A program made the position numbers and the translations under genes. Below, in pieces: positions 11,952 through 22,545 of a stretch of DNA of 64,000 nucleotides. The notes under the pieces were generated by a model. It ran no database searches, was not told the origin of the DNA, and was given only the letters and a program-made list of their open reading frames with translations. Source of the stretch: Larimichthys crocea (Eukaryota; Chordata; Actinopteri; Sciaenidae); NCBI RefSeq assembly GCF_000972845.2, contig NC_040012.1:14312773-14376772 (forward strand), read 5' to 3'. How positions within the stretch are numbered: the first letter of the stretch is position 1; the number at the start of each line of letters is the position of its first letter.

Positions 11952-12180
11952 NNNNNNNNNNCCCCCCCCTGCTCGCCTCCTTCTCTCCCTTTCCCTTTTT
12001 CCTTCCATCATCTCCTTTTCCCCCTGATCTCCCTCCGCCCCTCCTCGCCCTGCGGGGCTATCACACTCAGGACATATATGGACCGGCATGTAAGATCAGT
12101 AAGACTATACTTGGGGGTCAAGGAGTTTTCGTCATTTGCGCATACATGCTGTGCTGCAATGTCTAAGGAACAGAGAAATA
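11952..12180. other. 10-N gap and low-complexity joining sequence
   Basis: Ten N are followed by a C run and a pyrimidine-rich stretch (CTCCTTCTCTCCC type) and then about 120 bases that match no other part of the window. From about 12180 the sequence becomes the reverse of segment S. No gene is seen. This is a weak assembly junction. Confidence 0.7.
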
Positions 12181-13450
12181 AGTTGAAAAGTAGATCAGGA
12201 ACACACGCTTTGAATGAAGAATGTGACATGAACAGACTTGCAAGCAGGTTCAAAAACATATGTGTTCAATAAGCACAAAACAAAATCCTTTTGGGATATT
12301 ATAAGAGTCAATCATCCATTTTAATATTTTAGGATGCAGAAGCACTCTGGTTATGTATTATTAGTAGCCCTCACACGGCACGTGATATGAAGAAAAGATG
12401 AACTATAACAGTATCCTGGTATAAGTAAATGTTAGTAAGTTTGCCTTGGTGGTATCTCATTCACACAAAGCATCAGTAGTATTCATTTTTCTATGTGTTG
12501 AAAGCAACAATACCAAGAGGCCAAGCAATAACATGGAGTAGGAGTCTAGTTGGTACTTGTTAACTAGCTATAATGTTTTATGGCAAACATTAATTTGTTG
12601 TTTTGGAATATATGATTTAAATACAGAAACATATTAATGTCCAAATTGGCCCAAATATGTTCAGGTATTAAGCCATTTGCTTTCCAAGCTATGTTAAATT
12701 GTTAATTTTTTGTATCGCAATACAAACAATCCATCTCATTTGGACAGATTTGGAGAATCAGGCTAATTTTGTATATTCACTGAGAAAAGTGCAATTTGTG
12801 TTTGTGTGGTTAATAAATTACATAGGAAGATACATATGAAACATACCTATGTCATATCTTCCAGCCTATAGAGTAAAAATAATAAAATCGTAATGTATGT
12901 TTTTTCAGGTAGCATTATTGAAATAACTTGTTGGGGCAGACCTCTGCTGTACACCAGGGTGTAGCTAACCTGCAGCGAGTGACATGACTGCCTGCGTGAC
13001 TAACATATAGATTAATATGACAGATCATTGTGTTCCAAAATAATTTTAAAAGGTAATAATAATAATGTTTTGTTGTTATCAAGTCATGTGTTGTTTCATT
13101 GATGAGCATACGTGTGGATTTGGGGTTGCCCCTGTGAGTGTTTTGGGGGCCACACACAAAACGGCCCTGCTAACCACTAAAAGCGAGTCCAAGTTACTCT
13201 TGTCTGTCAATGCTCCTTTTTCTCTTCTTGGCGTCCTCTCCTCTTAAGTCGTTTCTTCTCCTCTGTCATTATGTCCATAGAGCTGCTGAATCGGCTGATT
13301 ACATTGCCCGCTCCGGTTTCTGGCATGACATCAGCTCTGCGTCCTGAAACCTCCTTATGTCAATGGTCCAAAATTGCCTGTAGACAAACCACCAACACAC
13401 CTCTGCACGTGCTCGTGAGCTTGCAGCCCAGCTAACAATGAGCTAACAGC
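12180..13450 (-). repeat. Segment S, copy 2 (reverse), left palindrome arm
   Basis: Reverse-complement match to about 900-2160 and 26700-27965, including the phrase GTGGTTAGCAGGGCC (reverse of 13168-13182) and the AT-rich body. It forms the outer part of the left arm of the palindrome centred at 20037. Only noncoding or broken sequence is seen. Confidence 0.75.
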
Positions 13451-13790
13451 ATCAGCTAAGCTGGCACAGTTTACTTCACTGTCATCAGGAAACTCGGTAA
13501 AATCAGAGAGTTGAGGCGGAGCAGCCGGAGGACATCAGAGTGAAAACCAGAAAACATTTTCTCCAATAAAATATGATCCAGTTTCATTAAAATCAGTGAA
13601 ATAGTTGGTGGTGTGTGACTTGGTGCCGTAAAACGTTACATAGTCCTCACAGGTGGATCGTACCTGGTGCACATCATTACACATCAGGGTAGCTGCAAAA
13701 TGATTAAAATTGTCCATTTGAAGTGAAGTCAAAATTTGGCTCTGCCACCAGTTGAAGGTTCCAAGCAACATTCTTGAATGGTTAGACAGT
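13450..13790 (-). pseudogene. Unrecognised coding-like fragment
   Basis: The minus strand at 13535-13771 is open for 78 codons with a protein-like composition, including FNWWQ, NHFAATLMCNDVHQV and TTNYFTDFNETGSYF. A mirrored, more damaged copy lies at about 26350-26690 on the plus strand. I do not recognise the family. It could be an exon of a host gene or an unclassified transposon protein. No start or splice sites can be assigned with confidence. Confidence 0.3.
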
Positions 13791-14690
13791 TTTCACCAAC
13801 CCTCTCGGGATGTCAGTGTATTTGTAGAAGGAAACAAAGCTGAACCAAAGAGTACAACCCAATAACTGTAGTTTAAAACTTTATTATTTATTTGAGATTA
13901 AGTGCACAATTAGATATCCCTTCAACAAATAGTTTACTGTTGAAAGTGCAGTAAGTAATAAATATATAACTTTATGTCTTGGCTTGGGTTTCCCATAACT
14001 GAGCTACTGCCAAGATACAGCTAAAACTTGTTCAAACCGAAGTCTGTACTTTGCAGAAACTGCTTGTGGTGCCAGATGGGGCAGATCGAGATAAAGTGCA
14101 AAACCAGAATTTTCAGCAACCTTTTCTATAAACAGGCAATGCTGGGAACATAAGCAAAGTGGTTGGTAGAATTTCCTTCACTATAAAACACAATTATCTA
14201 CTAGTGGCTGAATTTTAACATTCTCAAAACAAAGTTCATCTTGCACCCCAGTCACACAAAACCACAAGAAGTGTTGCAAATAACCTGAATATCATTAAGT
14301 TTTAGGCTGTAGCTCTTCTCAGGTACAATTGGTGCACAAAAAAAAGGATGCTTGAGACACACGTATGATAAGATAAGTAAAGCATCTGATTATAGTTTGT
14401 TGACACTCGTGCGTAAATCCAGTGCATAAGCGTGCACTTCATTGTGTCCAACTGGCCACAGCTTCCTCTGAGACTCTTAGGCTCCAAGCATGATGAACAG
14501 TCGAGGACCACGTCAGCAGGATCGGCACAGCTGGCAAGAAGATTGCAAAGGAGTTTGTCAGAAACGTGTTTGTTCATTATTCGTTGTGTAAGGTAGGCAT
14601 TCATCAGTTGGGTGAAGTATGTGTAATAACAACATAACATATTGTAACAATCTGTGTTGTCTGTTGTACTAACAATGGGCAAAAGATCAT
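13790..14690. other. No gene seen (palindrome arm)
   Basis: AT-rich sequence mirrored at about 25500-26350. The 126-codon minus-strand reading at 14302-14682 is not preserved in the mirrored copy (25225-25761 reads a different frame) and has no recognisable motif, so it is not called. Confidence 0.45.
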
Positions 14691-15240
14691 TTTATTGTCC
14701 CCACTATTATTTGTGTTAGCTATCAAGTCTTTGGCAGAGGCTTTTAGTTTGCATGCTCCTGTTACAGGTTCTCAGTTACCATTGTACGCTGACGATATGC
14801 GTTTATTCTTACCATCCCAAAATTCTCGATAGACTATGAGAGGCACCTCTTCTGTTACAGATATCTCAGTGGGAGTTCGTAAGATTCATTGTATGGCCGA
14901 CGATGTGGTTCTATTTCTTACCAATCCATAGTCAACGACAGGCTATTAGACCTCACCCTATAGTAATATTCATAAGATATCATTGTACGCTGATGAAATG
15001 CTTCTGTTTTCTATTCAATCCAGATGTTTCAATAGGCTACAATATCAGCGTTTCTGGATAGATGGTTGCTTTGTGGTCATTTTTCTTTGGAAGCTCGTTA
15101 TTTCTTCTATTCTCCTTAAATTTCCCCAGTGTGGGATCAAGTCTATTCTTATGTGTTTGAACTGTAGCTTGCCTATAGTCATTTTCACACTGAGCTCCAA
15201 AGTTCAGTTTTGCCCGGGGTGACAGCGCTGGCAATGTCTG
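14690..15240 (+). mobile_element. L1/Tx1-like LINE reverse-transcriptase relic
   Basis: Near 14685-14830 the plus strand reads LLSPLLFVLAIKSLAEAF, then a short spacer and LYADDMRLF, the classic L1-type RT order of motif 4/5 followed by the YADD catalytic box. Two further degenerate copies of the catalytic box follow at about 14893-14925 (ADDVVLFL) and 14985-15010 (LYADEMLLFS), so a segment of about 100 bp appears triplicated. The rest is frameshifted. The mirror copy is at about 24950-25510 on the minus strand (ADDMLLFLTN). It is a dead fragment. Confidence 0.65.
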
Positions 15241-15389
15241 CTCAACGTCTATTTACAAAGCTGATCCTGGATCCGAAGTCATATGACATCAATTTCCTAG
15301 ACAACTGAACAAAAGTCCATTGTGGTTGATGTAGGTTTGTTAGAACCTAAAAATGTAGAATGGTTATTTGTACCAGGAGCTAACATTTG

Positions 15390-17584
15390 AGCATGCGGCC
15401 GATTTCCGGGAGCCGCTGCGTTGTTGCCGGTGGCAGCTGCGGTCTGCCGGGTGCCGCTGCGTGCTGCCGGTTCCGCTGCGTGCTGCCGACACCGCTGGGG
15501 TGCCGATAGGGTCAAGACGTCGCCACGTCGGGTCCAGCGACGTTCACAGTTTTCTCCAGGGTGGGGATGAAGGCTCCGGGTATACCGTCTGAAAATTACA
15601 TGAGGGGACAGAGCGGTGGAGGTTATACAGCTTTGTAGATGGTATCTTAAAGACAATAAAATAAATATATATAAAATAATGTACATCGGTATCAAGCAGG
15701 AAATCCAAATTCATCGCTAGTCCTAATCTAATTCATCATCATCAATTCGTCTAAATTTTTATTTATTTTATTTATTCCATGATGGATGGGTCTTTGCACA
15801 AAAGCAGTGCAATTCATGATAACGTGTCAAGCATCAAAGCTATATACAAGCTTGTGGTGGTAGTGTAATTTTAATACACTAATAATATAATTAACTTTAT
15901 CGAAAATCTCTATGACGATATTGTTGTTGCTGTTTCTGCAGGGAAATTGTGTTGTGAACCAGGAGAATATCAAATACAGTGTGTGTTAATGTGTATTCAC
16001 TTACCTAGAGAGGCAGTTCCAGTAGCGGCGCTGATGATGAAGGTGGTATCGGCAATCGGCAACCTGTCTCTTATCACGGAGGCGTTCACCTCTCGGATAT
16101 CGAACCCGCACCTGATCACATGACCTTTCGGCACAATTCGAATTCCAGATGCTCTCTAATGAGGTAATATGACATTTAACAGCAGAGTTTAGGTAAAAAG
16201 ATACAACGTGTAATATAGTATTCACACAGAAATCACAGAGGAAATAATTTTATCTAACATTTTGGGGAAAAATGCTCAGCATTCAGCAAAACATTGTTAT
16301 ATTTATTTGATATGCCATTCATATGGCATTTTCATCAAAATCAAATCAAATAAATTTTATTTGTATAGCCCAAAGTCACAAAGTACATTTGCCTCGGAGG
16401 GCTTTACAATCTGGACAGGGAGTGACACCCTCTGTCCTTAGACCCTCGGTTCGGGTGAGGAAAAACTTGCCCACAAAAAACCTTTAACAGGGAAAAAAGG
16501 TGGAAGAAACCTCAGGAAGAGCCACAGAGGAGGATGTCAATTATACGGCAAAAATTTGGATCCATACGGTAAATATCCAACCATAAAGGTGAAATCAACA
16601 GTACCCCTCTTTTTTTTTACAAGTTAAATTCAAACTTACATTCTGCACTAGAAAGAACCCGCTACAAGCGTTTTTTCTCCAGAACGTCCGGAAGAACGGT
16701 GCGTCGTCTGAGCCTTTACGTATACAGGGGAACAGACTGGTGCTGCCCTGAGGAAAGAATTAGTGGGTTTAAAAAAGATTAGTTAACTCTCTTAAAGCGA
16801 GGGCAATCAAATTCCAACATCACACACTAGCGACTTTGTTATGTTTGAAAAAACTTAATGGACGTTTTTTAACTAGGTTTTTTTACTAGTTTTTTAATAG
16901 TTTGAAAATTGTATTTCAAACTATTAAATGTGTGTTCTGAAGCATGGAGCTTTATTTTACCCAATGCTGTTTTCTTTACAGCCTTTATTGAATTATCGGC
17001 CTTATCGGCACAATATATAACATATAAAGTCAATAAATGTCACATGACATATTAACCAGCCATTGTAATGAATCAGGTCAAAAAACCTTAAATAAAGAAG
17101 TAAGTCAATTTACTTTTACTACGAGAGCTGTGATATGCTCGTGTCTGGGTGCCATATAATATTTGCCAGGTGTCTGTTATCAGCTTATCACTAGTATTTA
17201 CATTTCTATGGCTGTGGGAGGGGAACTTGACGCTGGAAATTTTTGACTTTACAAGACAATGCTTGTCAAACATGGTCTCTGTGAATCTGGACTACTTATG
17301 TGATTCCGCATGTTTAAAGTGACAAGAGCTACAATTATATGTCCAATTTAGCAAAAAATATGCTTGAATTCTTATCCATACATCTTTAAAGTGAGTGACA
17401 CCGACGAATCCCACGGGCTGATCAATTTTTCCTCTGAGCTCAACAGCCAGGTCAACGCCCTTAGTAGGCCCTGGTGTGGCAACCAAGGACACAAACAGGC
17501 AGGAGTCATCTCTAGTTGGATCGCAGCCGGCTGTTCTCCAAACACAGTTTAGTGTTCCACACAACCATCCCGAGTGATGTCCAC
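15390..17584 (-). CDS. DOMON-repeat gene, unit 4 (reverse, with alternative C-terminal exon iv)
   Basis: Reading on the minus strand: i 17584-17382, ii 16747-16640 (108 bases), iii 16155-16005 (151 bases, intact), terminal iv 15588 to about 15390. Exon i gives CDPTRDDSCLF and GPTKGVDLAVELRGKID but carries a small indel upstream of these. Terminal exon iv starts normally (DGIPGAFIPTLE) and reaches GTPAV. It then leaves the usual linker and enters a GC-rich tandem repeat of GCAGCGG/ACCGGCA type that can encode Ala/Thr/Gly/Asn-rich peptide (AAATGNNAAAPG in one frame). The usual QAVSHLAFSNDRK linker and donor are missing. This looks like the 3' end of the gene. Frame-breaking indels prevent a definite stop. 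Confidence 0.62.
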
Positions 17585-18312
17585 CTGGAAGAACCACACA
17601 GTCATTCATACACCGAGTCACAAAGGTAGACATTCACATTTTTAGATTAGCCGGGAGCAGAAGAGGCAGGACGCCAACATGGGGGAAGCCAGCGCCACAG
17701 ATTTTCAGTTTCAATGGCTCCAGAAACCCGTGGGTCCATTTTCTATATAGTCAGTGTTAGAAATCGGTGTGTTCTACAGCGACGTCTGTAAATATAAAGT
17801 CTCATTCACTTTAAGATGGGGGTTTATGGAGAGTGACTCAACCTGGAGCCAGCCTGACGTGGCCGTTTGAGGAACTGCAGTTTTCAGCACTTTATGTTGA
17901 CTTCATTTCACAGTCACGGAAATTGCTGCTTGGTAGAAATGTGAAAAAAGGCTCTGTCTAGAAAATAGTGTTTGTTCTGCTTGTCCACTCTGGGTGGAAG
18001 ATAGTAACATCTGTAGATATAAAGTGTCACTCTAAGGTAACAAAAACGTAACGATTCTTATTTTCAGATGATTATACACAAATAAAAACACAGCTGTGAT
18101 ATTAATTCCATTAAAGCACACTGGACCTTTAAATAAAATCACTGAAGCAGTGAAGAAAAAAACATGAGGTGTTAAAACCAGTGGAAAGTTAGTTGTATGT
18201 CTGAATGCCAAATGAAGGTTTTGAAAGCAATCCTTAAACTAATAAAGATAACAGATACATATGTTTGAGGCACAAAGCTGAGTACACAGGATTAAAGTGA
18301 AAGAAAGCAAAC

Positions 18313-19653
18313 CTTTCATCAGTGAAAAATGACAAATGAGACACCGCCTGAAACTCTGCCGCTGGTCTGATGTCGCTGGGTCCCTCTGCGATGCCGTCGA
18401 CTACCGCTGGGGTGCCGATCAGGTCAACGATGTCGCCACCGGTCGGGTCACGACGTCACACGTTTCTCACGGTGGGGATGAAGGCTCCGGGTATACCTCT
18501 GAATAATTACATGAGGGGACAGAGCGGTGGGAGGTTATACAGCTGTATGGATGAGTATCTTAAAGTCACAATAAAATAAATATAAAATAAAATAATGTAA
18601 TCGTGTCGAGCAGGAAATCCAAATTCATCGCTAGTCCAATCTAATCATCATCACAATTCGTCAATCATCTAATTTATTTATTTATTTATTCCATGATGGA
18701 TAGGTTTTTGCACAAAAGCAGTGCAATTCATGATAACGTGTCAAGCATCAAAGCTATATACAAGCTTGTGGTGGTAGTGTAATTTTAATACACTAATAAT
18801 AATAATTAACTTTATCCTGAAAATCTCTATGACGATATTGTTGTTGCTGTTTCTGCAGGGAAATTGTGTTGTGAACCAGGAGAATATCAAATACAGTGTG
18901 TGTTAATGTGTATTCACTTACCTAGAGAGGCAGTTCCAGTAGCGGCGCTGATGACGAAGGTGGTATCGGCAATCGCCAACCTGTCTCTTATCACGGAGGC
19001 GTTCACCTCTCGGATATCGAACCCGCACCTGATCACATGACCTTTCGGCACAATTCGAATTCCAGATGCTCTCTAATGAGTAATGACATTTAACAGCAGA
19101 GTTTAGGTAAAAAGATACAACGTGTAATATAGTATTCACACAGAAATCACAGAGGAAATAATTTTATCTAACATTTTGGGGAAAAATGCTCAGCATTCAG
19201 CAAAACATTGTTATATTTATTGATATGCATTCATATGGCATTTCACAAATCAAATCAAATCAAATAAATTTATTGTATAGCCCAAAGTCACAAAGTACAT
19301 TTGCCTCGAGGGCTTACAATCGGGACAGGGAGTGACACCCCTGTCCTTAGACCCTCGGTTCGGGTGAGGAAAAACTTGCCCACAAAAAACCTTTAACAGG
19401 GAAAAAAGGTGGAAGAAACCTCAGGAAGAGCCACAGAGGAGGATGTCAATTATACGGCAAAAATTTGGATCCATACGGTAAATATCCAACCATAAAGGTG
19501 AAATCAACAGTACCCCTCTTTTTTTTACAAGTTAAATTCAAACTTACATTCTGCACTAGAAAGAACCCGCTACAAGCGTTTTTTCTCCAGAACGTCCGGA
19601 AGAACGGTGCGTCTCTGAGCCGTTAGTATACAGGGGAACAGACTGGTGCTGCC
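18313..19653 (-). CDS. DOMON-repeat gene, unit 5 (reverse; exons ii, iii, iv)
   Basis: Minus-strand order: ii 19653-19548 (two bases short), iii 19072-18922 (151 bases, intact length and splice sites), iv 18498-18313 (few-base deletions around EKRVNVADP). Exon iv keeps the standard linker and runs toward exon i of the neighbouring reverse unit at 17584. Exon i of this unit is missing: beyond exon ii the intron reaches the palindrome centre at 20037 and turns round. Confidence 0.62.
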
Positions 19654-20025
19654 CTGAGGAAAGAATTAGTGGGTTTAAAAAAGATTAGTTAACTCCTTAA
19701 AGAGGGGCAATAAAATTCCAACATCACACACTAGCGACTTTGTTATGTTTGAAAAAACTTAATGGACGTTTTTTACCTAGGTTTTTTTACTAGTTTTTTA
19801 ATAGTTTGAAAATTGTATTTCAAACTATTAAATGTGTGTTCTGAAGCATGAGATTTATTTACCCAATGCTGTTTTCTTTACAGCCTTTATTGAATTATCG
19901 GCCTTATCGGCACAATATATAACATATAAAGTCAATAAATGTCACATAAAATATTTAACCAGCCATTTGAATAAATCAGGTCAATAAAACCTTAAATAAA
20001 GAAGTAAGTCAATTTACTTTTACTA

Positions 20026-20049
20026 CGAGAGCTGTATATACAGCTCTCG
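20026..20049. repeat. Centre of a palindrome with arms of about 7.9 kb
   Basis: The core reads GAGAGCTGTAT then ATACAGCTCTC, a perfect hairpin with no spacer, centred between 20037 and 20038. Flanking sequence mirrors outward through DOMON exons ii, iii, iv and i, the terminal exon, the L1 relic and segment S, to about 12180 on the left and 27965 on the right. The arms differ by many small indels. Spacerless long palindromes arise by fold-back inversion in genomes and also as long-read or assembly fold-back artefacts. Confidence 0.85.
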
Positions 20050-20421
20050 TAGTAAAAGTAAATTGACTTACTTCTTTATTAAGGTTTTATGACTGATTCA
20101 TTACAAATGGCTGGTTAAACATATGTATGTGACATTTATTGACTTTATCTGTTATATATTGTGCGATAAGGCGATTAATTTCAATAAAGGAGTAAAGAAA
20201 AACAGCATTGGGAAATAATCTCCATGCTCAGACACACATTTAATAGTTTCGAAATTAACAATTTTCAAACTATTAAAAAAACTAGTAAAAAAACCTAGTA
20301 AACAACGTTCCATTAAGTTTTTCAAACATAAACAAAGTCGCTAGTGTGTGATGTTGGAATTTGATTGCCCTCTCTTTAAGCGAGTTAAACTAATTCTTTT
20401 TAAACCACTACTCTTCCTCAG

Positions 20422-21808
20422 GGCATCACCAGTCTGTTCCCCTGTATACGTAAGGGCTCAGATGACGGCACCGTTCTTCCGGACTTTCTGGAGAAAAAAC
20501 GCTTGTAGGCGGGTTCTTTCTAGTGCCAGAATGTAGTTTGAATTTAACTTGTTAAAAAAAAAAGAGGGCGTACTGTTGATTTCACCTTATGGTTGGCTTT
20601 ATTTACCGTATGGATTCCAACTTTTGCGTATATATTGACATCCTCCTCTGTGGCTCTCCTGAGGTTTCTTCCACCTTTGTCCTGTTAAGGTTTTTTGTGG
20701 GCCAGTTTTTCCTCACTGAAACCGGAGGTCTACTGACCGAGGGTGTCCACTCCCTGTCCAGATGGTAAGCCCTATTAGGCAAATGTCCTTTGTTGACTTT
20801 GGGCTATACAAAGAAATTGATTTGATTTGATTGATTTTGATGAAAATGCCATATGAATGGCATATCAAATAAATAATACAATGTTTTGCTGAATGCTGAG
20901 CATTTTTCCCCAAAATGTTAGATAAAATATTCCTCTGTGATTTCTGTGTGAATTACTATATTACACGTTGTATCTTTTTTACCCAACACACTCTGCTGTT
21001 AAATGTCTATTACCTCCTTAGCGAGCATTTCTGGGAATTCGAATTGTGCGAAAAGGTCATGTGATCAGGTGCGGTTCGATATCGAGAGGTGCACGCCTCC
21101 GTGATAAGAGACAGGTTGACGATTGCCATACCACCTTCGTCATCAGCGCAAGCTCACTGAAACTGCCTTCTCTAGGTAAGGAAATACACATTAAACACCA
21201 CTGTATTTGATATTCTCCTGGTTCAACAACACAATTTCCCTGCCGAAACAGCACACCAATTTATCGTCATAAGATTTTCAGGGATAAAGTTTAATTATTA
21301 TTATTAGTGTATTTAAAAAATTCCCTACCACCCACAAGCTTGTAATGCTTGATGCTTGACACGTTATCATGAATTGCACTGCTTTTGTGCAAAAAACCTA
21401 TCCATCATGGCATTAAATAACATAAATAAAACATTAGGATGAATTAGACGAATTGATGATGATGAATTAGGGTGGATTTAGGACTAGCGATTTGAATTGG
21501 ATTTCCTGCCTGACACTATATACATTCTATTTATTATTATATTATTTTCTTGGACTTTAAGATACTCATCTACAGCTGATTAACCTCCCACCGCTCTGTT
21601 CCCCTTCATGTAATTATTAGACGGTATACCCGGAGCCTTATCCCCCACCGGGGCAAGTGTGAACTCGCTGAACCCGACCGGTGGCGACATTGTTGACCTG
21701 ATCGGCACCCCAGCGTAGTCGACGGGCATGCCGAGGGACCCAGCGACATCAGACAGCGGCAGAGTTTCAGGCGGCTGTCTCATTTGTTCATTTTCCAATG
21801 ATAGAAAG
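20422..21808 (+). CDS. DOMON-repeat gene, unit 6 (exons ii, iii, iv; error-rich)
   Basis: Forward copies just right of the palindrome centre: ii 20422-20532, iii 21022-21175, iv 21621-21808. Motifs remain visible (GSDDG-type loop then FFRT in exon ii, IVR..VIRCG-like exon iii, DPTGGDIVDLIGTPA in exon iv), but almost every line contains one-base insertions or deletions, so none of the exons reads through. Exon iv has acceptor TTATTAG in place of TTATTCAG. The error density exceeds that of units 1-2 and affects introns equally, which points to sequence quality more than to selection. Confidence 0.6.
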
Positions 21809-22545
21809 GTTTGCTTTCTTTCACTTTATCCGTGAACTTCCGCTTTGTGCCTCAAACATAGGTATCTGTTATCTTTATTAGTTTAAGGATTGCTTCAAAA
21901 CCTTCATTGGCATTCAGGACATACAACTCACTTTCACTGAGTTTTAAACCACCTCATGTTTTTTTTCTTATGCTTCAGTGATTTATTTAAAAGGTCCAGT
22001 GTGCTTTACTGGAATGAATATTCACCAGCTGTGTTTTATTGTGTATAATCATCTGAAAACATAAGAATCGTTACGTTTTTGTTACCTTCGCGTTGACACT
22101 TATATTACAGATTTAATATCTTCCACCCAGAGTGGACAAGCAGAACAAAACACTATTTTCTAGGACAGCGCCTTTTTCACATTTCTACCAAGCAGCAATT
22201 TTCCGTGACTTGAAATGAAGCAACATAACTGCTGAAAACTTCACGTTCCCAACGGCCACGTTTTCAGGCTGGCTCCATGTTGAGTCACTCTCCCATTAAA
22301 CCCATCTTAAAGTGCATGTACTTTATTTACAGACGTCGCTGTAGAAACACACCGATTATAACCATGACTATCTAGAAAATGGACCCACGGTCGTTTCTGG
22401 AGAGCCATTGAAACTGAAATCTGTGGGTTGGCTTCCACTCATGTGGAAGTCCTGCCTCTTCTGCCTCCCGGCTAATCTAAAAAAAATGTGTAAATGTCTA
22501 CTCTTGTGGACTCGGGTATGCATGACTGTAGTGTGGTCTTTCCAG

